From Synechococcus sp. PCC 7336 (GTDB lineage Bacteria > Cyanobacteriota > Cyanobacteriia > Thermostichales > PCC-7336): a DNA stretch of 64,000 nt. Positions 34,785 through 43,685 of the stretch are shown one piece after another. The translations under genes and the position numbers were made by a program. Each line of letters opens with the position of its first letter. Positions within the stretch are counted from its first letter, which is position 1. Location: NCBI RefSeq assembly GCF_000332275.1, contig NZ_CM001776.1, positions 62,001-126,000 on the forward strand, in the 5' to 3' direction. The notes under the pieces were generated by a model. That model searched no databases and was not told the origin of the DNA. It saw nothing but the letters and a program-made list of their open reading frames with translations.

Positions 34785-36554
34785 ATGAGTGCCATTCGTC
34801 CGCTACCCCGATCGACCGTCAAGTTAATGGCGGCGGGGGAGGCGATCGATTCGCTCGCAGCAGCGGTGCGGGAGTTGATTGAGAATGCCGTGGATGCAGG
34901 AGCCTCGCGCATTGCCATTCAAGTGTGGCCGGAGAGATGGACAGCGAGCGTGACAGATAACGGCTGCGGCATTGTGGCCGAAGAGCTGCCCAGTGCAGCA
35001 TTGACCTATTCCACCAGCAAACTGAAGGTTCCGAGCAATTGGCAACAGGTGACGACGTTGGGCTTTCGTGGCGAAGCGCTGCACAGCTTAGCTCGGGTCA
35101 GCCGCCTCAGCATCCGCACCTATGCCCGCACCGACGAGCACGGCTGGCTGGTCACCTATAACCGCGATGGCAAACTGGAGAGCTTACAACCGGCAGCGGC
35201 AGCTCGCGGTACGACGGTTAAAGTTGAGGATCTATTCGATAATTGGCCCGCTCGCCGTCAGACATTGGGCGATCGCGCCAACGAACTGCGCCGCGTCACC
35301 GAAGTCATCCACGCTGCCGCCTTGGCCTATCCCCAGATCGGCTGGTCCCTAGCGATCGACGATAAACCCAGCTTCAATCTTTGGGCCGGGGAAACGGCTG
35401 CCGATATCCTCCTGCAGATTGTGCGGCGGCTGGAGCGATCGCAGCTAGCCCACTCAGACACTCCAGGACCGTTCCCCGGAGATTGCCTCGAAGTCACTCT
35501 CGGCTTGCCCGATCGCTACCATCGCCCCCGCCCCGATTGGATACGCGTCGCCGTCAACGGACGGTTCGTGCGCCTGCAACCCCTCGTGCGCGCTATCCAA
35601 GCCGCATTTCGCCGCACGCTTCCCCGCGATCGCCATCCCCTCTGCCTGGTCCACCTGCACGTTGCTCCCGAGTGGGTGGACTGGAATCGCCATCCGGCTA
35701 AAACCGAGCTGTATTTGCAGCACCTAGACCGCTATCGAGAAGCAGTGCAGGCAGCCATTGCGGCACTCTTGACCGAATGCGAACCGACGGCCTCCGAGCG
35801 ATCGCGCCAGTTTCTACGCTCTCGACAGCAGACTTCTAGCAGCGCGAAAGAAGCTACTGCCACCTACGCTCCCCTCGAATCGACAGTTGTGCTGGCCCAA
35901 TTGCAAAACACTTACATTTTGGTGGAGACTGCTCGCGGCTTGTGGCTGGTGGAGCAGCACGTTGCCCACGAACGGGTGCGTTACGAAGCTCTGCAGCAGG
36001 AATGGAACCTGGCAAACATCGACGAGCCGATTTTGCTCGCAGACTTAGGTGAGACTCAGTTGGCGCAACTGAAACAGTTGGGCTTAGAGCCAGAGCCGTT
36101 TGGCGATCGCCACTGGGCCGTCCGCCATCTTCCCCGTCTATTAATTGACGAGCCCGATCCCGCCACTGCCCTGCAAGACTTGAGCCACTGCGCCGATCTC
36201 GATGCCGCCCGCGTCACCCTAGCCTGTCGTACCGCCATCCGTAACGGCACCCCCCTCGATCGCCCTCAAATGGAGCAGCTCGTCCGACAGTGGCAAGCCA
36301 GTCAAAATCCCCACACCTGTCCCCACGGCAGACCCACCTACCTGGCTCTGAACGAATCGGACCTATCGCGCTTTTTCCGGCGGAACTGGACGGTGTGCAG
36401 CCAAACCTGGGGAACTGGGGGCCGAGTACAGGGGAAGTTGGGCGATCGCCTCAGTCGCGACATTCGCAGCCGCAAGACCCCCTCGGGAACAGTAGGGGAT
36501 CGCTCTCTATCCGACCGCAGCCCCAACAATTCGATCTCCCAATCCTCTGACTGA
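34785..36554 (+). CDS. mutL: DNA mismatch repair protein MutL
   Basis: The 589-residue protein couples MutS mismatch recognition to strand processing. The N-terminal GHKL ATPase is complete: LMAAGEAIDSLAAAVRELIENAVDAGA, VTDNGCGI, TSKLK, TTLGFRGEALHSLARVS. The DNA-binding transducer domain follows (VAVNGRFVRLQPLVRAI, VDWNRHPAKTELY). A Ser/Glu linker near residues 335-360 joins the C-terminal domain, which has EQHVAHERVRYE in place of the endonuclease motif DQHAxxExxxxE. ACRTAIRNG and CPHGRPTYL are the other metal-site motifs. The D-to-E change at the first position is unusual. It is preceded by the divergent secreted-protein gene. Confidence 0.95.
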   Translation: MSAIRPLPRSTVKLMAAGEAIDSLAAAVRELIENAVDAGASRIAIQVWPERWTASVTDNGCGIVAEELPSAALTYSTSKLKVPSNWQQVTTLGFRGEALHSLARVSRLSIRTYARTDEHGWLVTYNRDGKLESLQPAAAARGTTVKVEDLFDNWPARRQTLGDRANELRRVTEVIHAAALAYPQIGWSLAIDDKPSFNLWAGETAADILLQIVRRLERSQLAHSDTPGPFPGDCLEVTLGLPDRYHRPRPDWIRVAVNGRFVRLQPLVRAIQAAFRRTLPRDRHPLCLVHLHVAPEWVDWNRHPAKTELYLQHLDRYREAVQAAIAALLTECEPTASERSRQFLRSRQQTSSSAKEATATYAPLESTVVLAQLQNTYILVETARGLWLVEQHVAHERVRYEALQQEWNLANIDEPILLADLGETQLAQLKQLGLEPEPFGDRHWAVRHLPRLLIDEPDPATALQDLSHCADLDAARVTLACRTAIRNGTPLDRPQMEQLVRQWQASQNPHTCPHGRPTYLALNESDLSRFFRRNWTVCSQTWGTGGRVQGKLGDRLSRDIRSRKTPSGTVGDRSLSDRSPNNSISQSSD

Positions 36555-36817
36555 ACAAAGGCTAGGGGGTTGACTTTACAAAATTTCATAAAAATCTAGA
36601 ATGGAGAGAGATACGGGCTCGAATTGCTGGCGACAAGTTGATTCGCAGCAATGGATGTGTGCCGGTGCGGGTTGCGAGCCCCTCCCGCTAGAATGCCAGC
36701 AATCTGCTGGTTGGCTGTTTGCCCAGTGCAAGTAGTGCGCTCGATCTCCATGATGAGTACGACTATTTTGTGGCAGGGTATACATAAGACAAGGGTTAAA
36801 AGCGTCTGGATCGCTAT

Positions 36818-37636
36818 ATGTTGCCTATGTGGGAAAACTTAAAGCACCGTGCCAAAAACTACTTTGTCGCTGGTTTGCTCACGGTCATTCCTTTGGCCAC
36901 CACTATTTGGTTAGTGGTGGAGGTGGCAACTCGCAGTATCAAACTACTGACCGCTATCCCCAAGCAGTTCAACCCACTTCAAGGAACTCACCCACTCTTA
37001 GCCAACGCCCTCGAAATTAGCGTTGGGTTTGTGGCCCCCATTCTGTTTATCTTGCTGATTGGATTTATGGCCCGCAATATTGTGGGTCAGTGGCTACTGA
37101 ACGCGAGCGAACGGCTGCTGCACGCAATCCCGGTGGCTGGCGCACTCTACAAAACTCTCAAACAGCTTTTAACCACATTGTTCTCCGCCCGGGGCAAGCA
37201 ATACAGCAAGGTGGTGTTAGTCGAATATCCCCGTAAGGATGCTTGGTCGCTAGGATTTGTCACGGGGGATTTTGAGGCCACGTTGGGGCAGGAAGCCGCT
37301 TTTCCAGATGAGTGGTTGAGTGTGTTTGTGCCGACGACGCCAAACCCCACTTCGGGCTGGTATGCGATTGTTAGAGCCTCCGATACCATTGCCCTCAACA
37401 TGCCTGTGGAAGATGCCTTCAAACTATTGATATCGGGTGGCATTGTCAGGCCAAACTCCTTCCAAACGAGCTTACAGAGGGTTTCGAGAACCCCGGTGAA
37501 TTTACAAGATTTGGTGGAAGAAGAGGTGAAGCGCGAATCGCAGCCGTTCACTTTACCCCCTCGGGAAGACAAGGAATTGGTCGAGTTGCAGTTTGGCGAT
37601 CGCGAGAGCGATTCCACTCGAATGGATCTGAGTTAA
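36818..37636 (+). CDS. DUF502 family membrane protein
   Basis: The 272-residue protein has two membrane segments: residues 15-40 (YFVAGLLTVIPLATTIWLVVEVA) and residues 67-90 (VGFVAPILFILLIGFMARNIVG). These are followed by the DUF502 signature IPVAGALYKTLKQLLTTLF, VVLVEYPRKDAWSLGFVTG and VFVPTTPNPTSGWYAIV. The C-terminal tail is charged. The family is widespread in bacteria and plants (COV-like) and its biochemical role is unknown; a link to membrane trafficking or surface integrity has been proposed in plants. Two start codons (36818, 36827) are close. The gene is not in an evident operon. Confidence 0.9.
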   Translation: MLPMWENLKHRAKNYFVAGLLTVIPLATTIWLVVEVATRSIKLLTAIPKQFNPLQGTHPLLANALEISVGFVAPILFILLIGFMARNIVGQWLLNASERLLHAIPVAGALYKTLKQLLTTLFSARGKQYSKVVLVEYPRKDAWSLGFVTGDFEATLGQEAAFPDEWLSVFVPTTPNPTSGWYAIVRASDTIALNMPVEDAFKLLISGGIVRPNSFQTSLQRVSRTPVNLQDLVEEEVKRESQPFTLPPREDKELVELQFGDRESDSTRMDLS

Positions 37637-37677
37637 TGCCCCAAACTGGTACTGGCGGTTCGAGGATTCAGCGAACT

Positions 37678-38172
37678 CTACAGCGGCACTGAAGCGCGAT
37701 CGATCGCCCTCAGCCCGCCAAATTTTTCGGCAATGATGTCATCGTAAGTATCGGCGATGGTGGCGACGGAGAGGATGCAGGTTTGCAGCTCCACTAAAGC
37801 CATGTTTTCGCCCCCCAGTACGCTTTCGGCAAACACGACATTTTTGCTCTCGTCGAGGTGAAATGCCCCAAACCGCATGCGGCGGTTTTCGTGCAAGAGA
37901 TATTGCATTAGGTCAGCATCCATCGAGCTGCCGATGGTCACGCAACTGGCAGCCCGCACGATCGCCATCTCGGAGTCTTCCCAAGGATGCACCTCCCAAG
38001 GCAACACCTCCACCTCCACCATGGTGGACTCGTACAGCAGATCGAATTTAGGGCGATCGCGCACCGCCCGCATGGCACCGAGAAAGAGACGCGAGTTGAA
38101 GAGATAATCGGCCACTTTTCGGTAGGTCGACGCTTGCGTGCTGTTGGCAAAGGCAATGGCGAGTTCTGACAT
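37678..38172 (-). CDS. YbjN/CesT-fold protein
   Basis: The 164-residue protein resembles the YbjN domain, a type III secretion-chaperone-like fold common in cyanobacteria. The match lies in the second half: MQYLLHENRRMRFGAFHLDESKNVVFAESVLGG, MALVELQTCILSVATIADTYDDIIAEKFGG. The N-terminal 35 residues contain ASTYRKVADYLFNSRLF. No catalytic motif or membrane segment is visible. Such domains bind peptides or proteins. It lies 33 bases after the devA-type gene on the same strand and may be part of that operon. Confidence 0.6.
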   Translation of the reverse strand: MSELAIAFANSTQASTYRKVADYLFNSRLFLGAMRAVRDRPKFDLLYESTMVEVEVLPWEVHPWEDSEMAIVRAASCVTIGSSMDADLMQYLLHENRRMRFGAFHLDESKNVVFAESVLGGENMALVELQTCILSVATIADTYDDIIAEKFGGLRAIDRASVPL

Positions 38173-38205
38173 TTTGCTGGGATATTGGGCGGGTTCGATG
38201 CGGAA

Positions 38206-39012
38206 TTACAGGATGAACATGCGGCGATCGAGGGAAATGGGATCGTGGGTTTTGACAAAGTGCTCTAGACTGTCGTCCGATTCGAGGCTGCCGTCGATCA
38301 GGTTGACGATGCGATCGGCCACGTCCAAGATGCGGTTGTCGTGGGTCACCATCAAGATGGTGCAATCCCGCTCTTTGGCTAATTGCTGCATCAGGGTAAC
38401 CACCTCTCGACCCGAATCCTTATCCAATGCTGCTGTGGGTTCGTCAGCCAGGATGAGACGGGGTTGATTGACGAGGGCGCGGGCGATCGCCACCCGTTGC
38501 TTTTGCCCCCCCGACAGAGATTTCGGCTTGTAGTCCACCCGATCGGCCAGCCCCAGTTGGCTCAACATCTCCACCGCCAGTTGCCGTTTTCGATCGCGAT
38601 CGCGGGTCAATTCCACCGCCATTTGGACGTTTTGGGCAGCCGTGAGGGATTCGAATAAATTGTGACCCTGAAAAATAAAGCCAATATTGCGACGCACGTC
38701 CACCAGTTGGGCTTTGTTCAGCCCCACCAACTCGCGCCCCAACACCTGCAAACTTCCCTCCCGGGCACTGCGCAGGCCGCCAATAAGGGTGAGTAGAGTG
38801 GTTTTCCCCGATCCCGAGGGACCGGTCATGATGACAATTTGGCCCTTGGGCAGGTCGAGCGAGATGTCGTGGAGCACCTGCTTGCGCAACTCTCTCTGAC
38901 CGAAATAGAAATTGAGCTGGCGAATGCTGACGGCGCAATGCTCTCGATTGGACTCGTCTAGCACGACCTCCGATCGCTCGGGTGCTTGGCGCACAACGGT
39001 GGGTACATCCAT
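38206..39012 (-). CDS. devA: DevA-type ABC exporter ATPase
   Basis: A start at ATG 39012 (MDVPTVVRQ) shares its A with the preceding TGA stop, giving 268 residues. The protein is the ATPase of a MacB/DevBCA-like exporter. Visible are Walker A TGPSGSGKTTLLTLIGGL, the Q-loop FIFQGHNLFESLTA, signature LSGGQKQRVAIARALVNQP, Walker B LILADEPTAALD and the switch His in MVTHDNRI. In Anabaena DevBCA with TolC exports heterocyst glycolipids; in non-heterocystous strains relatives export other lipids or drugs. Order here is devB-devC-devC-devA, all overlapping. Confidence 0.92.
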   Translation of the reverse strand: MDVPTVVRQAPERSEVVLDESNREHCAVSIRQLNFYFGQRELRKQVLHDISLDLPKGQIVIMTGPSGSGKTTLLTLIGGLRSAREGSLQVLGRELVGLNKAQLVDVRRNIGFIFQGHNLFESLTAAQNVQMAVELTRDRDRKRQLAVEMLSQLGLADRVDYKPKSLSGGQKQRVAIARALVNQPRLILADEPTAALDKDSGREVVTLMQQLAKERDCTILMVTHDNRILDVADRIVNLIDGSLESDDSLEHFVKTHDPISLDRRMFIL

Positions 39013-40178
39013 CAACCAAATACCTCTGCCGGATCGGTGGCCTGAACTCTGCGCAGGGCGATCGCCCCCGAGATCGAACACATCACAAACGTTGACAGCA
39101 ACATGCCCAGCGCTCGACTGACATTCATTTGCATGATTAAACCCGTTGCGTTAGACGCCAGTTGGTACAACCCCATGCTAGCCACCAAACCCGGAATATA
39201 TCCCATCACCGATAGCAGCAATGCCTCTTGCAGAATGACCCCAAACAAAAAGGAATTGTTATAGCCGATCGCCTTGAGGGTGGCATATTCCGTCCAGTGG
39301 TCGGCCACATCGGTATACAAAATCTGATAGACGAGAATCACCCCAACTGCAAATCCCATCGCGGTAAGCAGGCCGAACACGAAGCCAATATTGGTATTTT
39401 CCTGCCAGTAGGTCACCTCTCGCTGGGCAAAGTCTGCCATGCTCAATACCGTGACATCTGGAGGCAATCCCTGCTGCAGCGATCGCACTAAGGCATCCAC
39501 ATCGGCACTGGGGGCGACTTTTAACACCCCCACATCCACCGTATTGAGGGTGCGGTTCTCCACTTCGGGGCCTTGAATGGCGAAATACCGCAAGAAGTTG
39601 GTATCGCTCATGAGGAGATTGCCATTGCCAGCAGCGAAATCGGTACCGAGGTTGAAGGTGCCCACGACGGTGACGCGGCGCTCGGCCAGCTCGGTCTCCA
39701 GTCCAACAACTTTAGGACCCACCTCGGGGCGGGCTTTGAGATCCATCATCACCGTCTCGGGCATGCGCAGCGCCTCCACACGCTCCTTCACTTCAGGCAG
39801 GAGCAGCACGGGATCGTTGAGATTGAAGGCAATAGCTCGCAGGCGGCGGGTGCGACCCGTTTCTGGATTTTTCCAGGCTGCGCCCACTTCCAGATAAACG
39901 GGATAGGCGGCTTCGATGCCTTCGTAGGCAAGGGCTTGGTAGAGGCGGTTGCGAGCAAACTGCTCGGGCACAAACATGTTCTCTTTGATGCGGCTGACGA
40001 TGGCAATTTCGCCATTCAAGACTTTGTGCAATTGCACTTGGCTGTCGTAGAGGGCATTGCGGAACCCCCTGAAGACAAACATCAAAATGACCGCAAAGGC
40101 CACCCCCGCCAAGGCCACAAATAGGCGACGGCGTTCGTAGGTGAGGTTGTACCAAGCGAGAGGCGTGCGCTGTGCCAT
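39012..40178 (-). CDS. devC: DevC-type ABC exporter permease, second paralogue
   Basis: The start is ATG 40178 (MAQRTPLAWYNLTYERRRLF), which overlaps the upstream stop as TGATG. The 388-residue permease has the MacB/FtsX layout. A first membrane segment (VALAGVAFAVILMFVFRGF) is followed by a large periplasmic domain of about 220 residues. Three membrane helices close the protein (NIGFVFGLLTAMGFAVGVILVY, LLLSVMGYIPGLVASMGL, and MLLSTFVMCSISGAIALR). LKAIGYNNSFLF is the coupling segment. It ends ATDPAEVFG. It is about one third to one half identical by eye to the adjacent upstream permease, so the pair could form a heterodimer. Confidence 0.9.
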   Translation of the reverse strand: MAQRTPLAWYNLTYERRRLFVALAGVAFAVILMFVFRGFRNALYDSQVQLHKVLNGEIAIVSRIKENMFVPEQFARNRLYQALAYEGIEAAYPVYLEVGAAWKNPETGRTRRLRAIAFNLNDPVLLLPEVKERVEALRMPETVMMDLKARPEVGPKVVGLETELAERRVTVVGTFNLGTDFAAGNGNLLMSDTNFLRYFAIQGPEVENRTLNTVDVGVLKVAPSADVDALVRSLQQGLPPDVTVLSMADFAQREVTYWQENTNIGFVFGLLTAMGFAVGVILVYQILYTDVADHWTEYATLKAIGYNNSFLFGVILQEALLLSVMGYIPGLVASMGLYQLASNATGLIMQMNVSRALGMLLSTFVMCSISGAIALRRVQATDPAEVFG

Positions 40179-41320
40179 CAAAACACCTCCGCCGGGTCTG
40201 CCGAAACGACCTTTTGCAAAGAAATACAGGCCGAGATCGCACACATGCCGATCGTCAAGAGGAAGACGAAGATGGCCCGATCGCTATTCATCCCAATCGG
40301 CAATGTCCCATCTGTTGCCTTCAAGGTGAGCTGATACAACCCCAAGGACAGTAAAAATCCCGGTACGTATCCCAGCCCTCCCAGAATGGCAGCCTCTTGC
40401 AGCACAACGCCAAATAAGTAGGTGTCGCCATAGCCCATCGCTTTGAGGGTGGCGTATTCGGGCAGGCGATCGCTAATATCCGCGTAGAGAATCTGATACA
40501 CGATCACGGCCCCCACCACCAGAGACACCGCCACCCCCATGCCGAAAATAAACCCAGTGGAGGTGGTATTAATCCAAAAGGAGCGCTCCCGCTCGACCAT
40601 TTCTGTCTGGGTAAACACCTCGACATCCTGAGGCAAGATCTGCCGCAGTCGATCCCGCACTTGCACCGGATCGGCCCCCTCAGCCAGAGCAATCACCCCG
40701 AGATCGATTAAATCGAGGGGGCGGCGTTCGAAATAGCGACGAAAGTTGGTGTCGCTCACCATGACGGTACCATCTGCCGCAAAGCCTCCCCCGAGGGAGT
40801 ACTGACCGCCAATGGTGACGCGCCGATTGTCCACCTCCGTTTGGGTGCCGACAGCGGTGGGGCCGAACTCCGAGCGCGAGCGCAAATCCATCAAGACCGT
40901 ATTGGGCTGCACCAAAGCAACCAAATTCTCGGGTTGGGAGAGTTCCGGTAGGGCAAAGAGGCGATCGTTGGGGTTGATGCCAAAGAAGAACATTGCCCGA
41001 CTGATGCCGGTCTCGGGGTTGCGCCACTGCAAATAGCCCACATAGAGGGGCATTGTCTCTTCTACCCCTGCAATGCCAGCAGCCTCGTACAAGCGTTCGA
41101 GGGGAAAGGGTTTGGCGGTGCTGATTTCGGGGGTGAGGGGAGAAATTAGAAAAACGTCGCCGTTCATGCGGGTATATAGTTGCGAAGCGGTGGTGGACAG
41201 CGCCCCCAAAAAGCCCAAGTTCATAAAAACGAGTAGAACGGCAAACGCTACCCCAGCCGCCGCGACGACTAGGCGCGATCGCTCGTGGATCAAATTCAAC
41301 CAGGCTAGAGGGGTTCTCAC
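40178..41320 (-). CDS. devC: DevC-type ABC exporter permease, first paralogue
   Basis: The 380-residue permease begins MRTPLAWLNLIHERSRLVVAAAGVAFAVLLVF (first membrane helix), has a long periplasmic part with IGGQYSLGGGFAADGTVMVSDTNFRRYF, and ends with three helices. LKAMGYGDTYLFGVVLQEA is the ATPase-contact region, and the protein ends VSADPAEVF, as in its neighbour. It overlaps the devB-type gene by four bases (41317-41320) and the second permease by one. The tandem paralogues are separate full-length genes and neither is truncated. Confidence 0.9.
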   Translation of the reverse strand: MRTPLAWLNLIHERSRLVVAAAGVAFAVLLVFMNLGFLGALSTTASQLYTRMNGDVFLISPLTPEISTAKPFPLERLYEAAGIAGVEETMPLYVGYLQWRNPETGISRAMFFFGINPNDRLFALPELSQPENLVALVQPNTVLMDLRSRSEFGPTAVGTQTEVDNRRVTIGGQYSLGGGFAADGTVMVSDTNFRRYFERRPLDLIDLGVIALAEGADPVQVRDRLRQILPQDVEVFTQTEMVERERSFWINTTSTGFIFGMGVAVSLVVGAVIVYQILYADISDRLPEYATLKAMGYGDTYLFGVVLQEAAILGGLGYVPGFLLSLGLYQLTLKATDGTLPIGMNSDRAIFVFLLTIGMCAISACISLQKVVSADPAEVF

Positions 41321-42564
41321 GATTCGCTTGCTAGATTGGGTTCGCCTGAATCTGAGGTACTGGCTCCGGTTGTTCCCCCAGATGGGCTTGCACTTGCTGC
41401 CAGCTCGATTCGCACATCCACTTGCAGATTGGTCAGGGCCGCCACCCGATCGCTGTCGTCGATCCGAATTTTGACTTCCACCACCCGAGAGTCCGCGTTG
41501 GCGGCCGGATCGTCATCGAGCACGTCATTTTTAAAAATCTGCCAGCCAACCTGCTCGACTGTTCCCTCCAAGGGGCGATCGAAGGCACCATTGCGACTGC
41601 TGACGGTGGCCGGTTGACCCTGCCGGACTAGAGACACGTCGGTTTCGTACACTTCCGCCACCGCATACATTTGGCTGGTGTCGCCCAAATCCACAATGCC
41701 GTCTTCAGCGGCGATCGCCTCTCCCGCTTTGGTCAACACCTGCAAAATTCGCCCCGTTTGCGGTGCCCGAATAATCGTGCGCTCCAATCGCGCTTCTGCC
41801 AACTCTAAGTTGCGGCGGGCCGACTCGACTGCCACCTTTACCTGCGCTAGCTCTAAGTCAGCGCGGGCAGCTCTGAGCTGGGCTCGGGCATTCGACATGT
41901 CAGTTTCGCGGGCAGTTTGCAACTGCACCAGCAACGCCCGAGCATTATTGATCTGCTCGTTGAATTGAGCCACTGTAGTCTGCTGCCGTTCCAGCTCCTG
42001 TTTAGAAATTGCCCCTTCGGCAAACAACCTCTCAAACCGCCTCAGATCGTCTTCTTCCTGCTTTAACTCCGCTTCCAATTCGCGCACGGCGGCAGCCCGA
42101 GCTTCAATTTCAAAAGCGGCAGGGCGATCCACTTGCTCCAATCGCGTAATGGCCTCTTGCACCCTCGCCCGACCCAGTTCAATTTCTGCAGCCAGTTCAA
42201 TTTCTGCTTCCGCCAACTGGCTAGCGGCCAAATCCCGTTCGGACTGGCGCTCTCGATATGTCTCTAGATACGCAATGACGCCATTGCTTTCTATCCAGTC
42301 CCCTTGAGCCACCTCCAGTCGAGCGATTCGCTCTCCGGTTGGACCGCTGACCCGTATCACTTCTCCCCTCGGTTCCAGCCGTCCCAAAGCCACCACAGCG
42401 ACTCGACGGGGCAGTTGTTCTGTAGGAGGGACAGGATTTAAGGGATCGCCTGCCACCTCGGCCCGACGTAAACGAGCCACACCCACTACGAGTAGAACTA
42501 CTGCTAGCGCACTAGCGGCGATCGCCAGCATCCAGCCTCGTCCAAACTGCTTGGAGATATCCAT
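41317..42564 (-). CDS. devB: DevB-type HlyD membrane fusion protein
   Basis: The 415-residue protein bridges the inner-membrane ABC permease and an outer-membrane TolC channel. It has an N-terminal membrane anchor (MLAIAASALAVVLLVVGVARL) and a lipoyl half-motif GRLEPRGEVIRVSGPTGERIARLEVAQGDWIESNGVIAYLE (positions about 55-100). A long coiled-coil hairpin spans residues 105-260, rich in Glu, Ala and Arg. The second lipoyl half is TIIRAPQTGRILQVLTKAGE. A beta-barrel and membrane-proximal domain follow. The C-terminus is Ser/Thr rich. It is the promoter-proximal gene of the export operon. Confidence 0.92.
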   Translation of the reverse strand: MDISKQFGRGWMLAIAASALAVVLLVVGVARLRRAEVAGDPLNPVPPTEQLPRRVAVVALGRLEPRGEVIRVSGPTGERIARLEVAQGDWIESNGVIAYLETYRERQSERDLAASQLAEAEIELAAEIELGRARVQEAITRLEQVDRPAAFEIEARAAAVRELEAELKQEEDDLRRFERLFAEGAISKQELERQQTTVAQFNEQINNARALLVQLQTARETDMSNARAQLRAARADLELAQVKVAVESARRNLELAEARLERTIIRAPQTGRILQVLTKAGEAIAAEDGIVDLGDTSQMYAVAEVYETDVSLVRQGQPATVSSRNGAFDRPLEGTVEQVGWQIFKNDVLDDDPAANADSRVVEVKIRIDDSDRVAALTNLQVDVRIELAASASPSGGTTGASTSDSGEPNLASES

Positions 42565-42779
42565 ACTTGCTCCAGCTCGCCTCGTTCGATCTTTAGGCCC
42601 CGTTGGAACTGAGGAGGTGCGCCATTGTGCAACAGCAAGCTCCTACAACAGCACTGGAGTTTAATTGTAGTCAACAAATCTTAAAAGTTACTTAACCGAA
42701 GGAGCAGAGACTGGCGATCGAGGTGTTGAGAGTCATCGCCAATCCCGCTTTAGAACTCGATACTTTGCCACACCACATC

Positions 42780-43004
42780 TCACTCCCCTTCTACCGCTAA
42801 TAAAGTTCCTTCTCGCAAAACGGCTTGGGCTAGATTTAGCGCAAAAACTTGGCGTTCCCAACTAGCGCTTGCCTCTGCTTGTTGCAACATTCGGGCAAGT
42901 TGTGCTTGTGTTTTAGCGTAGCCATAGAGTGCGTGTAGAATCTCCTCAAAACTATGCTGCTCTAGTAACTGAAAAACTGTTGTTTCCACTCGTTCGTCTA
43001 GCAT
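42780..43004 (-). CDS. Small helical protein of unknown function
   Basis: The 74-residue product (MLDERVETTVFQLLEQHSFEEILHALYGYA...) is predicted to be alpha-helical. Its N-terminal half resembles short regions that appear in several unrelated cyanobacterial proteins (FEEILHALYGYAK). It has no Cys and no signal or membrane segment. It is transcribed in the same direction as the devB gene that starts 216 bases further on. I do not recognise the family. Confidence 0.5.
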   Translation of the reverse strand: MLDERVETTVFQLLEQHSFEEILHALYGYAKTQAQLARMLQQAEASASWERQVFALNLAQAVLREGTLLAVEGE

Positions 43005-43685
43005 TGCTATGAATCCCTCTCGAAGCGATGGAGCGATCGCCTACCGCAATTCCCTTGCCAACTCGGACGAGTGAGTCATTCAGCACAGAGATCGCTGCGC
43101 TGCCCTGCGATCGGGAACAGAAGATGCGTTTGGTTCGCTCAAAAATCCATCGTCACCCTAGCTTAAGTTTCCCAATTTCATAAAAAGTTTTTTTCTTAAA
43201 TTTCATGTGAATCTTAAAGTCCTAAAAAAGCTATCGATTTTCCGTTTGAATCAGACAAATTAAAGACATAGATTGTGTCCGCCCTAACTCCTAAGTAACA
43301 AAAACAACAGGAATGAATTCTCTATGAAGATCTTACGTTTCTTCGTAAAGCATCCTCATGTTGGGCACAAAAATAGCGTATAAAATTAAATAAAACGATT
43401 TTATTTAACAAATAATCGAGAATAGCCTGTCATTAACAATCTGAGAAGCATCATCCGCCTGCAGTCTATGTACCTCGGCATCAATTCCGAGCGGCCATCC
43501 ATCTGAGTTGGAGGAGGTCGCAGTCATTCCCCTCAGGCCGAATTGGCCACAACAGCATCAGGTGCTTAACGCAAGTCCACAATTGCCTCGATCCACAAGC
43601 ACTACAATGGGAATCGGCTTTTGCCCGCCCCATCAATATCAGTCCTCATAGCCTTCATAGACAGACTCTTGTACAGGAGATCGTA
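43005..43685. other. 681-base intergenic region upstream of hemL
   Basis: The central part (43140-43460) is strongly AT-rich, unlike the surrounding genes. It contains a perfect 10-bp inverted repeat at 43386-43408. A 19-codon frame, MKILRFFVKHPHVGHKNSV (from 43324), has no ribosome-binding site I would trust. The 43540-43685 part is of ordinary composition and probably holds the hemL promoter and leader. No RNA family was recognised. Confidence 0.4.
43386..43408. promoter_or_regulatory. AT-only perfect inverted repeat
   Basis: TTAAATAAAA and TTTTATTTAA are separated by CGA. The symmetric site lies about 280 bases upstream of hemL in an AT-rich block. It could be an operator or a weak RNA hairpin; no factor is known to me for it. 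Confidence 0.4.

Noticed and set aside
43324-43383. 19-codon peptide MKILRFFVKHPHVGHKNSV
   Set aside because: No ribosome-binding site or conservation can be shown; too short to support.
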